Assembly (NCBI RefSeq): GCF_000317305.3
Contig: NC_023036.2
Span: 2,728,001-2,792,000 of the forward strand
Direction: 5' to 3'
DNA length: 64,000 bases
DNA from: Mycolicibacterium neoaurum VKM Ac-1815D
Lineage (GTDB): Bacteria; Actinomycetota; Actinomycetes; Mycobacteriales; Mycobacteriaceae
The translations under genes and the position numbers were made by a program. Below are positions 1 through 8,526 of the stretch, piece after piece (position 1 is the stretch's first letter; every line of letters begins with the position of its first letter). The notes under the pieces are model-generated. The model worked only from the letters and a program-made list of their open reading frames with translations. It was not told where the DNA came from and made no database searches.

Positions 1-2315
1 TCGAAATGCGCAATGCCCAGTGTCTCCGAGGATCCCGCCCAGTTCGTCACTACGGCATTCGGCGCGAGCTCCCGCGCGCGTCGTATGACGTTTCCGTACA
101 CCGGCTCACCCGTGGTCACGATGCGCTGCACACCGGACAGCGTGCGACCCGAGGCGGCCTCGGTCAGCGACTGCAGAAACGACGGCGTGCACATCACGAT
201 ATCCGCGTCCGCGAGTCGGTCGATCGCCGACTCCGGGGTGCAGTTGCGGGGGTCGATCGCGACGACCTGAGCACCCGACAGCAGGGCACCGATCAGGACG
301 TTCATCCCGGCGGCGAAGCTGACCGGCATACACAGCGCAACGCGGCTGTCCTCGATGATGCCGAACCGGTCGCGGTGCAGAATCCAGTCGCTCAACCAGG
401 TTCCGTGCACGTGTAGCACAGCCTTGGGTTCGCCGGAGGAGCCCGACGTGAACTGGATGCTGGTGACCCGTTGCCGGCCAAGCGTCGCAGGGGGCCCGGG
501 ATCGGGTGTTCGCTCCGGAGGTGTGTGTGCGGGCCAGACGGTGCACCCGTCGGCGATCTGCCGAGCCGGTGCGTGGCCCGAGTCGTCGACGATGACGGTG
601 TCGACGTGGCGGCCGTGTTCCCGCAGGGCGTCGAAAATATGGGTGATCCGGTCCGGGGGCAGGCCGGGATCCAACGGCACCAGCGGTGCGCCGGCGGCGA
701 AGCTGCCGAGAACCACCGCCGCGATCTGCGGACTGAGATCAGCCACCATGGCCACTGGCGCCTCAGGATCGTGTCGCCGGCGCAACGCGTGTGTCCACAT
801 CTCGGCGGCGCTTTTCAGCTCGCGATAGGTGATGGCCGCATTCGCTGTGCGTACTGCCACGCTGTCGCGCTTGTGTTCGGCAATCTCGGCGAATCGCTCA
901 CTCACCGAGTCGAACTCGATCGGCGCGACACAGCTCAGGTCGGGCCTCACGGGGATGGCGCGGACCGGGCGGTCGAGGGCCTGACCGCTCGGGGTCGCGG
1001 CCACCCGGCGCAGCAATGCGACCGTCGGTCCGAGAACGACGAGTGTGATGAGCAGTTCGCCTGCGACGTAGGTGTATCCGACCGCATCGATCCCCCACTC
1101 GGGGGTGGTCAGGATGACTCCGACCACCACCAGCACACCGAGCAGCACCTGGGAGATGACGGCCAACCGCAGCTTGCGCTGCAGCCGGGCCAGCGCGGTG
1201 TAGATGGTCGTCAATGCCACCGCGGGCAACACCAGGGCCATCGTTCTGATCAGCGTGGTGCCGTTGGCCGCATAATGTGGGCCGAGGATCCCCAGGATGA
1301 ACGGGGCGGCCGCCATCAGCACCACGCAGCCGGCGACCGCCGATCCACCGCACAACAGCACAAAGCGCTTGGTGCACGCCCACACGTCGGCGCCCGGGGT
1401 GGATGCGGTGGCGATGAATGGCGCCGCAGTGGCCACGATCAGCGCACCCAGCGTGTTGACCACCAGCCAGCACATCGAGAAGTACGCGTTCATCTCGGTG
1501 CCGAGCTGTGCCACCACGATCAGCGGTACCAACAGCGGCACGATCACGTTGATGGCGTTGATCGCGTAGGAGCTGGCGAAGAAGTTGACCAACTCGCGAC
1601 GGCCGGGCAGGTCGGCCGTTCCGGTTCGGGCACCCGTCTCCCGGCGGATGACGACGATCGCGATGACGCCGGTGATGACGGCCGCAGGCAGCACCCATGA
1701 CCAGACGATCGCCGAACCCGTCGCCAGCGGGATCATGGCCGCGACGATGATCAGCTTGGCGATGGATTGACTGATGTTCTTGGTGGCGATGGCACGGGCC
1801 CGACCCAGGCCGATCAGGATCTGGTCCTGCAACGCATAGATCGCCAGGATCACCACGAACAATGGGAAGAACAGTAGGTCAACCGGATCCGGGAACAACT
1901 GGGCGCGCGGTCCCAGGACGGTGAAGGCGGCGCCGAACACCAGAGCTGTCGCGGCGACGAACATCATGCCTTGACGGACGATGCTCTTGGTCCGGTAGCC
2001 GGCGAGCGGGAGAAAGCGCTCGTACAGGCTGCCGAGGCTGAAATTGGCAAGAATGGCGATCAGCGTCGCCGAGGTGATGATGGCCGATGCGCGGCCGACT
2101 TCGGCGGTGTCATAGCCGCGCGCGGCGACGGTCCAGAACACAAATCCCAGCACGCCGGTGGCCGCACTGGAGGTCATGACCGCGGCGATGTCGATGCTGA
2201 GTCCGCCGCGTCGCGGGGCCGCGGAGACGACAGATGGGGTCGGGGCGCTCAGATCCGCTGCCGGCGAGGACTTTTGTCGTGATTCCAGGGTGTCGGGTCG
2301 GCCGATCGTGGGCAT
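1..2315 (-). CDS. Flippase-like membrane protein fused to an adenylation (AMP-ligase) domain, 3' end cut by window
   Basis: At least 771 codons are read from an ATG at 2315, preceded by AGGA, and the frame runs off the window. Residues about 35-445 form a hydrophobic polytopic region resembling the polysaccharide flippase (Wzx/MATE-like) superfamily. From about residue 470 the protein becomes soluble and reads as an ANL adenylation domain: ITYREL near residue 495, then the phosphate-binding core FTSGSSGEPKAV, then NWAGSSET in the place of the NRPS A5 motif. Such domains activate a carboxylate as an acyl- or aminoacyl-adenylate. What follows the A domain (a carrier domain, for instance) lies outside the window. 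I infer export of a lipid-linked or glycan intermediate coupled to acyl or aminoacyl activation. The gene diverges from 2570. The domain split is seen directly; the substrate is unknown. Confidence 0.75.
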   Translation of the reverse strand, partial: MPTIGRPDTLESRQKSSPAADLSAPTPSVVSAAPRRGGLSIDIAAVMTSSAATGVLGFVFWTVAARGYDTAEVGRASAIITSATLIAILANFSLGSLYERFLPLAGYRTKSIVRQGMMFVAATALVFGAAFTVLGPRAQLFPDPVDLLFFPLFVVILAIYALQDQILIGLGRARAIATKNISQSIAKLIIVAAMIPLATGSAIVWSWVLPAAVITGVIAIVVIRRETGARTGTADLPGRRELVNFFASSYAINAINVIVPLLVPLIVVAQLGTEMNAYFSMCWLVVNTLGALIVATAAPFIATASTPGADVWACTKRFVLLCGGSAVAGCVVLMAAAPFILGILGPHYAANGTTLIRTMALVLPAVALTTIYTALARLQRKLRLAVISQVLLGVLVVVGVILTTPEWGIDAVGYTYVAGELLITLVVLGPTVALLRRVAATPSGQALDRPVRAIPVRPDLSCVAPIEFDSVSERFAEIAEHKRDSVAVRTANAAITYRELKSAAEMWTHALRRRHDPEAPVAMVADLSPQIAAVVLGSFAAGAPLVPLDPGLPPDRITHIFDALREHGRHVDTVIVDDSGHAPARQIADGCTVWPAHTPPERTPDPGPPATLGRQRVTSIQFTSGSSGEPKAVLHVHGTWLSDWILHRDRFGIIEDSRVALCMPVSFAAGMNVLIGALLSGAQVVAIDPRNCTPESAIDRLADADIVMCTPSFLQSLTEAASGRTLSGVQRIVTTGEPVYGNVIRRARELAPNAVVTNWAGSSETLGIAHF

Positions 2316-2569
2316 GTGGCGGAGTTCCTAGCGGGAGGTCGAATGAGGCGTTAGCGCCACCTGAAGGACAATACTGAGTCGTCTTCAAATTGGTTAGCCT
2401 ACCCAAAGTAGTGACGCTCATCATACTGGTAGAGGTAGCGGCCAGTTTCGTACGCGTAGTTGCTAGTCTCCAGCAGTTGAGTCGAACTCTATTGCCGTGA
2501 CGGTGTTTTCGTCACCGGCGAGGCGTCGTGGGGCGAATCGAGGACTCCGCGGCCGAGGAGGGTGAGGTA

Positions 2570-3217
2570 GTGCGTCCGAGTTTTCTGTCCCGGTTCACCG
2601 GATGGGTGTCCTTGGCGCCGTTGCTCTTCTTCGCCGCCGAGTGGGTGGTGTCCGCGTCCTGGCGTGGTTTCTACGGCTATCACGAGGACCTGCTCGGCCC
2701 GCTCGGGACGGCCTTCTGTGGACCGGTGGGCAACTGGCCGTGCAGCGAGCTGTACCGGGTGATGAACATCGCCCTGGTGGTGGCCGGCTTGGCTGTCGTG
2801 TTCACTGCGGCCGGACTCTTCGCCCAGCGGGTGTCCGACCGGGCTGGTGCGCTGTTGCTCGTGGCGGCGGGACTCGGCCTGACGGTCAGCGGTGCGATCA
2901 CGCAGAACGTCAGCTACACCGGCAATCTCACCGCCATCATGGTGTTCATGACCCTCGGGTCGGTGGGGGCGTTTCTGATCGCGACCAGTTCGACGACCCG
3001 GATGACGGGGGAGCGGCGCCTGGTGGCCGTGCTCGCGTCGCTGGCCAGTCTCGTCGGGTACTTCGCCTATGTCGGTGGTGTGGACATCGTCGGACCAGGT
3101 GGGGTGCAGCGGTTGTGCATCTACGGAATCCTGGTCACCGTCATCACGGTGGGCACCGTCGGATTGACGAGGACGCCGGCCGCCAGCATCCACGAACCAA
3201 CCGAGTACACCCGATGA
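2570..3217 (+). CDS. DUF998-type membrane protein
   Basis: A 215-residue protein with about six hydrophobic segments, looking like the DUF998 family of small bacterial membrane proteins. Its biochemical role is not established. The frame is open from a GTG at 2528, but the GTG at 2570 has a strong GGAGGG Shine-Dalgarno at 2557-2562 with a 7-nt spacer, and starting there places the first membrane segment near the N terminus, so I chose it. The gene is followed after 19 nt by a large membrane protein on the same strand, suggesting co-transcription. The 254-bp divergent spacer to the flippase-ligase fusion probably carries promoters for both directions. Function is inferred only from context: part of a surface-glycan locus. 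Confidence 0.6.
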   Translation: MRPSFLSRFTGWVSLAPLLFFAAEWVVSASWRGFYGYHEDLLGPLGTAFCGPVGNWPCSELYRVMNIALVVAGLAVVFTAAGLFAQRVSDRAGALLLVAAGLGLTVSGAITQNVSYTGNLTAIMVFMTLGSVGAFLIATSSTTRMTGERRLVAVLASLASLVGYFAYVGGVDIVGPGGVQRLCIYGILVTVITVGTVGLTRTPAASIHEPTEYTR

Positions 3218-3236
3218 TCGCCAACGGATTTCGTCG

Positions 3237-5405
3237 ATGACAGCCACGCTGGAGGCTGGTTCGGGGACCTCGAGTTCCGATGGACCAGAGGCGGGTGTGA
3301 GGCGCCGTGTGCCATTGCTGCGGGTGCGCATGGCCGATCTGGCGGTGGCCGGCGCAGTGTCAGGTGTCCTCGCCCTGACGGGCCTGCCCGATGTGGTGCG
3401 CGGGATCGCTCTGCTCGTGTTCATCGCGATAGGTCCCGGCGCTGCTGTGCTGAGCTGGGTGCCGATTCCACGGCGAGCGCTGTTGTCGACGGTTCCCGTG
3501 CTCGGCGCCGCGATCACCACGCTGGTGGCCATGGCGGCGATGTGGTCCTACCGCTGGAATCCGCCCGAGATCTTGTGGACCGAGGTCATCGCGGTGTGCG
3601 TCAGTAGCGGGTACTGGTACTACCGCCATCCTGGTTGCGCCGGCTCCGGCGTGCGCTGGCGGACGGTCCCGAACCCCACGGTGGCCCACCGGTCGGTTGT
3701 GCGCACCCACCTTTCGCTGGTGCTCAGCGCTGCCGCGGTCCTTACCTGGGTTATTGCCGTACCGGGTCTGCCGGGTGTCGATGCGAGCTACTACGGGCTG
3801 CTGTTCTCCGGCACCGGGCCACTGCTGGCGGTGTGTATCGTGCTGTGCGCATCGGCGCTGCTGGTCGCGGTGCGCGACCGAAGGCTGATCCCGGCGGCGG
3901 TGGCCGTCGCAGCAGCCATCATCGTCTCCCGTGTGACCACATTCGTGGCCACCGAGGTGCCGCTCTACGACTGGACCTACAAACATCTGGCGGTCGTCGA
4001 CTACATCCTCGTGCACGGTCGTATCGCGCCGGACGGCACCGATATCTACGCCCAGTGGTCGGCCTTCTTCGTCATGTTCGCCTGGTTCAGCGATGTCACC
4101 GGTGTGCAACCGATCACGATCGCCCATGTCTTCGCGCCGATCATCCATGTCCTGATCGCGCTTGCCGTGTACTGCGCGGCGCGGGTGATCGGGCAGTCGC
4201 GTCGCACCGCCCTCACCGCGGCGTTTCTGGCCGAGGTGGTCAATTGGGTTGGTCAAGACTACTTCTCACCACAGGCATGGTCGTTGGTGTTGGCTTTCGG
4301 GATGATCGTGCTACTGCTGGCCTCACCGCGCAGCCGATCGGCCGGCGTCCTGGCAATCGTCGTGTTCGCTGCCGCGGTGCCCACCCACCAGCTGACCCCG
4401 TTCTGGGCTGTCGCCGTCGTGTGCCTGCTGTGTGTGATGCGGCGCGCGCGACCGTGGTGGATCTCGGTGGTGATGGTCGCGATCGTGGGCGGCTACCTGT
4501 TGCTCAACCTCGAAGCGGTGCTGCCCTACGGGGTGTTCTCCGGTAGCAGCCCGGTGAGCAATGCCACCAGCAATATCGTGAGTTCGGGTATGCCTGCCAA
4601 GGATTTCACCTCGCTCGTGGTCCGATCCTTGTCACTGGTGGTCGTGGCCACCGCCTTCGGTTGTGCATTGTGGCGGTGGCGGCGCAAGCAACCGGTGGTG
4701 GCGCTGGGCATCGTGGCGTTCTCGTCATTCGGTCTGCTGCTCGGGCAGAACTACGGCGGCGAGGCGATCTTCCGTGTCTACCTCTACGCGATACTGGGTT
4801 GCGCGATCCTGATCGCACCGGCCGTGGTCGGTGCGGTGGATCGCCGCCGTGTCGGCATGCGCGGGGCAGCGAGTCGGCTGATCGCCGGACTCTGCCTGAG
4901 CGGGCTCTCCTTGGCCGGCCTGCACGGTTATGTGGCGCTGTGGCCGATGGTGGTGGAGACCCGCGCACAGATCGACCTGATGAACTCGATCACCGAGGGC
5001 GCCGATCCACGCACTCGGCTGGTGATGATCCGGCCGAGCGGCATGCCCACCCGGGTCAACGCGGACTATGCCGAACTGACATTGTTCAACCCCTATTTCG
5101 ACGAGTCGATCGCCTACGACCTGTGGGATGGCCGCGATCCTCGGCTACAGGAACTGAAAGCGAACTTCCCGGCCGACGACGACATCGCCACCTTGGACGA
5201 CAACGCGACACGCGAGGCTTACATGGCCTACCTGATGTTCAGCGAACAATCGAACAAGGCGGTGCGCTACTACGGTGATTACCGCCCGGAGGCCATCGAA
5301 ATCCTGCAGGACGCGTTGCGTGCGTCGCCGAACTGGACGGTCTTCTACGAAGACGGTGCCACCCTGGTGTTCCGGAGTATCAACCAGGAGAAGGCATCCG
5401 ACTAG
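3237..5405 (+). CDS. Large polytopic membrane protein, possible GT-C-like glycosyltransferase or polymerase
   Basis: 722 residues. A short hydrophilic N terminus (about 35 residues) is followed by ten or more membrane segments to about residue 570, then a soluble C-terminal domain of about 150 residues rich in acidic and aromatic positions. An exposed loop (around residues 240-280, motifs YDWTYKHLAVVDYIL and HGRIAPDGTDIYAQW) and QDYFSPQAW near residue 340 resemble the loop-rich pattern of GT-C or Wzy-type enzymes that use polyprenyl-linked sugars, but I cannot point to a diagnostic catalytic motif. The ATG at 3237 has only a weak Shine-Dalgarno. The gene lies 19 nt after the DUF998 gene and ends 10 nt before the convergent GT2 gene. 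A role in assembling or polymerising the locus's surface glycan is inferred from context. Confidence 0.55.
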   Translation: MTATLEAGSGTSSSDGPEAGVRRRVPLLRVRMADLAVAGAVSGVLALTGLPDVVRGIALLVFIAIGPGAAVLSWVPIPRRALLSTVPVLGAAITTLVAMAAMWSYRWNPPEILWTEVIAVCVSSGYWYYRHPGCAGSGVRWRTVPNPTVAHRSVVRTHLSLVLSAAAVLTWVIAVPGLPGVDASYYGLLFSGTGPLLAVCIVLCASALLVAVRDRRLIPAAVAVAAAIIVSRVTTFVATEVPLYDWTYKHLAVVDYILVHGRIAPDGTDIYAQWSAFFVMFAWFSDVTGVQPITIAHVFAPIIHVLIALAVYCAARVIGQSRRTALTAAFLAEVVNWVGQDYFSPQAWSLVLAFGMIVLLLASPRSRSAGVLAIVVFAAAVPTHQLTPFWAVAVVCLLCVMRRARPWWISVVMVAIVGGYLLLNLEAVLPYGVFSGSSPVSNATSNIVSSGMPAKDFTSLVVRSLSLVVVATAFGCALWRWRRKQPVVALGIVAFSSFGLLLGQNYGGEAIFRVYLYAILGCAILIAPAVVGAVDRRRVGMRGAASRLIAGLCLSGLSLAGLHGYVALWPMVVETRAQIDLMNSITEGADPRTRLVMIRPSGMPTRVNADYAELTLFNPYFDESIAYDLWDGRDPRLQELKANFPADDDIATLDDNATREAYMAYLMFSEQSNKAVRYYGDYRPEAIEILQDALRASPNWTVFYEDGATLVFRSINQEKASD

Positions 5406-5415
5406 CCGGACCGGC

Positions 5416-6684
5416 TCAGCCGGCCCGGCGCATCGGATCACGGCGGCGACCCTGGCGTCGGCCCCGCCACAGCGCCAACGGGCCGCCGAGAACCGATAGG
5501 ACTTCCGTCCGGCCGATCGCCCGAGGGATGCTGTCGCCGAGGTCCGCCGGCGGAATCATGATCGCGCCGTACCCTGCGCCGGCGCGCACCGATGACCCGA
5601 ACTGTCTGCGCGCCACGGAGAATGCCAGCCGGCGATGAGCCGGTTCGCAGAACACCTTCGTCAACCAGGCGCCGAGGCCCAGACCATAACCGCGCGCCTG
5701 GGCCAGCAATGCAGTGCTGTCACTGCGATGGCGGTGCCAGACGATGGCCGCCGGTTCGTTGACCAGGGTGTGCCCGGCGGCCACCAGCCGGAAGAACATA
5801 TCGATATCCTCGCCGCCCTTGGTCGAGGTGCCCGCACCCAGCGCCTCGTCGAAGCCGCCCATCTCGAAGGCCGCACGGCGTCTGATGGCGAAGTTGGCTC
5901 CGGTGCCGTAAATGCCTACCTGGAAGGGGAACAGTGGCAGGTCCGGCGGCGGTGCGGCCATCGAGTAGGCCCGCGGTGCCAACGTGCCGGCCCAGGACAC
6001 CCGCTGGTCGAAGTAGACCTGCGCCGCCGTGCGGAGTTCCCCACTGGGAACCATTCCGCAGACGCAGGCGACATCCGCGGACCGGGCGAAGCCCCGAGCC
6101 AGTCCCTGCAGCCAGTACGGGTCGACCACGACATCGTCGTCTGTGAACGCCACGATGTCATGCTGAGCAGCATGCAGACCCGCGTTGCGGGCGTTGGACA
6201 GTCCGGCAATGGGTTCCAGCACGCGTCGGATGCGGGTATCCCCGGCCGCAGCGACCACCCGTTCCGTCGCATCCGTCACCGGCGCGTTGTCGACCACGAT
6301 GATCTCGAAGTCGGGATAGTCGATGGCGGACAGTGATGCCAGGGCGCCGGCAAGATCCTCGGGCCGTTCCCTGGTGCACAGCACCACCGATATCGGCGGT
6401 GCTGGATCAGCTGCGGGCACATCCAGCATCGGGGTGGACCCGGGAAGGTCCAGGGTGACGGCGTCGCCGACGATATCGGTCTCGACGAAATCGATGGGTT
6501 GTGACCGGTCGCGCAACAGGATCCGGGCCCGCCGATATCCGTGCGATCGCGTGATGTTCACGGTGACTCGACCGTTGTGGTCTCCCACCCGGTCGATATC
6601 GAGGCATCCGATCCAGCGCGCGTGCGCGCCGTCGGGCGCACCGCCGTGTGCCATCACGGGGCCGATTGTCACTGCGGTAGTCAT
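5416..6684 (-). CDS. GT2 family glycosyltransferase with N-terminal extension
   Basis: 422 residues. The first 95 or so form a hydrophilic extension of unknown fold. The GT-A core starts at about residue 97 (ISVVLCTRERPEDL), has the nucleotide-sugar and metal-binding FTDDD near residue 178, and an acceptor-side GGEDIDMFFRL near residue 288, all usual for family GT2. The enzyme should transfer a sugar from an NDP-sugar to a lipid-linked or glycan acceptor at the cytoplasmic face; the sugar cannot be named. The ATG at 6684 overlaps the stop of the upstream GH16 gene in an ATGA junction, so the two are probably translationally coupled. It is the last gene of a four-gene minus-strand operon beginning at 9795 and converges with the membrane-protein gene ending at 5405. 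Confidence 0.85.
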   Translation of the reverse strand: MTTAVTIGPVMAHGGAPDGAHARWIGCLDIDRVGDHNGRVTVNITRSHGYRRARILLRDRSQPIDFVETDIVGDAVTLDLPGSTPMLDVPAADPAPPISVVLCTRERPEDLAGALASLSAIDYPDFEIIVVDNAPVTDATERVVAAAGDTRIRRVLEPIAGLSNARNAGLHAAQHDIVAFTDDDVVVDPYWLQGLARGFARSADVACVCGMVPSGELRTAAQVYFDQRVSWAGTLAPRAYSMAAPPPDLPLFPFQVGIYGTGANFAIRRRAAFEMGGFDEALGAGTSTKGGEDIDMFFRLVAAGHTLVNEPAAIVWHRHRSDSTALLAQARGYGLGLGAWLTKVFCEPAHRRLAFSVARRQFGSSVRAGAGYGAIMIPPADLGDSIPRAIGRTEVLSVLGGPLALWRGRRQGRRRDPMRRAG

Positions 6685-7502
6685 AGTTCGGTGACCCTTA
6701 CCCAGTCGATGAGCATGGTGGTGGGGAATGGTGTCGACTCATCGGCAGGGCCCGGCCAGTCGCCACCGACGGCGAGGTTGAGTAACAGCTGGAACGGCGC
6801 GTCGAAGACCCACGTGGCACCCTCTTCGAGGTTCAACGGCGTGACCGTGAGCAGGGTCGTATCGTCGACGCCGGTGACGATACGACCAGGTGTGCGTTCG
6901 ACCCAGTAGGTGCGGAATACTCCGGCGAGCGGGAAGGGTACTGGACCGGTTGCCGACATCTGTTGTCCGCGTTCGGTTCCGCTCTGCGGAGCATGTACGC
7001 CCGAATGCCATTCGGAGGCCTGGTTGAGCGTCTCGATGACGTCGATCTCACCGGCGGCCGGCCAGCCGACCTGGTCGAGATTGGCCCCGAGCAGCCAGAA
7101 CGCGGGATGCAGCCCCGCGCCAGCGGGCAGTGCGATCCGTGCCTCGGCGCGGCCGAAGGTGAACGCGAAGCTGCCGTTGGTGTCGACCCGTGCCGAGGTG
7201 ATCTGTCCGTCGGCGCCCCGACGCGCGGTCAGGGCCAGGTGCCCATTGCCATCCAGCGCGATGTTGTCCGGATGGTCGGTGTAGATCTGGGCCTCGTTGT
7301 TGCCCCAGCCGCCGCCGCCGGTCGCGATCTGCCAGATCCCGTCGGGCGGCGCGCCGGCGGGGCCGTCGAACTCGGAGTTCAACAGAATGCGCGGAGCACC
7401 GTCGGCCGTGTCGGCAGTGCCCAGCAGAGCGCAGGCACCTACCACCGTGCCGACGACGACCAGCGCGCAGCCCTTGCCGAGGGCCGATAGGCTCGGTCTC
7501 AC
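6681..7502 (-). CDS. Secreted glycoside hydrolase family 16 (probable lipoprotein)
   Basis: 273 residues from a GTG at 7502 that overlaps the stop of the upstream GT2 gene (GTGA). The N terminus has an arginine, a hydrophobic stretch and VGAC ending at Cys24, a plausible lipobox, so the enzyme is probably exported and lipid-anchored. The GH16 active-site signature is intact at residues 151-157 (GEIDVIE), with Glu152 as the likely nucleophile and Glu157 as the acid/base. GH16 enzymes cleave or transglycosylate beta-1,3, beta-1,4 or mixed beta-glucans and galactans. The FWLLG segment just before the motif is also typical. Sitting between two glycosyltransferases, it probably trims, releases or grafts the polymer made by this locus. 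The substrate is not readable from sequence. Confidence 0.88.
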   Translation of the reverse strand: MRPSLSALGKGCALVVVGTVVGACALLGTADTADGAPRILLNSEFDGPAGAPPDGIWQIATGGGGWGNNEAQIYTDHPDNIALDGNGHLALTARRGADGQITSARVDTNGSFAFTFGRAEARIALPAGAGLHPAFWLLGANLDQVGWPAAGEIDVIETLNQASEWHSGVHAPQSGTERGQQMSATGPVPFPLAGVFRTYWVERTPGRIVTGVDDTTLLTVTPLNLEEGATWVFDAPFQLLLNLAVGGDWPGPADESTPFPTTMLIDWVRVTEL

Positions 7503-8458
7503 GCTGCGGCCTTCGCGGATCGTGTACTCAATGCCAGACCTGTCACGTAACCCGCTGCGGTGTAGCCGAATCCGATGGCCAATGCGAGCACACGACGGGG
7601 GTTTCCGCGGGCCCGCCAGGCGCCGGACGGCAGGATGCGGGTGGTGTAACTACGCTCGCTGGACAGGGCGGCTTGTCGACCGGAGATCCGGGTCAGCACG
7701 GCCTTGGATCTGCCCTCCTGGTAGCACCGGCGGGTGAAGTACCCCAAGGTGGCCCGCTCGGCCGGAACGTGATGATCGACAAGGAAGCCGGTGTGTCGGA
7801 TGATGCGGTGGCCGGGGAATCTGGCGTGCAGCTGGACACCCATCAATGTTTCCTCACAACCTGCGAGCAGATCGCCGACTCGACCGAGTTCTGTTGAGAA
7901 GCCCTCGATCTCGACCAGTGCCGTCCGTCGTGCCGCCATCGCCGCGCCGATGGGGTTACGGATCTGTTCGCCGCAGGCCGGAAGTCCACGGTAGTCGCAA
8001 CCGACCACCCAGCCGAACTCGTCGGGGAACCAGCGGGGGGCTGATCCGCAAGCCCACTCGGCCCGCACCGCGCCGCCGATGGCGACCACGCTCCGATCCT
8101 CGAATGCGGCACGCGCGTGGTCGAGCGCCCCGGTCGCCAGCACGGCGTCGTCGTCGACGAAGACCACGACCTCGCCGCTGGACCGGGCGACGCCGGTATT
8201 GCGCGCACCGGACAACCCGTGCTCAAAGCTGTTGGCAATCAGGGTGATCTGTTCGGGCAGCGTGCTCTGCAGGTCGGCCAGCAGATCGTCGTTGTGGTCG
8301 ACCACCACGATGATCTCATCTCGAGCATCGATCTGGTCGAGTGTGGCTTGTATACCCCGCAGCACCTGGGTGCGCCGAGCAGCGGTATAGCAGCAGATGA
8401 CGACCGACAGGCCTACCGTGGACACGGCAAGACCATCGTGCGCTGGTACGGGCGGCAC
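7499..8458 (-). CDS. GT2 family glycosyltransferase
   Basis: 319 residues from a GTG at 8458. The GT-A fold begins at about residue 17 (LSVVICCYTAARR), with VDHNDDL near residue 54, FEHGLSGARNTG near 80, the metal-binding FVDDDAV near 100 and GCEETLMGVQL near 205, the order expected in GT2. A weakly hydrophobic C-terminal stretch (residues 285-310) could associate with the membrane. It overlaps the GH16 gene by 4 nt and follows the acyltransferase gene after 68 nt, so it belongs to the same operon. The sugar donor and acceptor cannot be assigned. Its arrangement with a second GT2 and a GH16 suggests a repeating or branched extracellular glycan. Confidence 0.85.
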   Translation of the reverse strand: MPPVPAHDGLAVSTVGLSVVICCYTAARRTQVLRGIQATLDQIDARDEIIVVVDHNDDLLADLQSTLPEQITLIANSFEHGLSGARNTGVARSSGEVVVFVDDDAVLATGALDHARAAFEDRSVVAIGGAVRAEWACGSAPRWFPDEFGWVVGCDYRGLPACGEQIRNPIGAAMAARRTALVEIEGFSTELGRVGDLLAGCEETLMGVQLHARFPGHRIIRHTGFLVDHHVPAERATLGYFTRRCYQEGRSKAVLTRISGRQAALSSERSYTTRILPSGAWRARGNPRRVLALAIGFGYTAAGYVTGLALSTRSAKAAA

Positions 8459-8526
8459 GGCATCGACTCCAGGGAAACGCGACGGGGCACGGCAGTGTGG
8501 TGAATATGGTTTCAGGCCAGACTATC

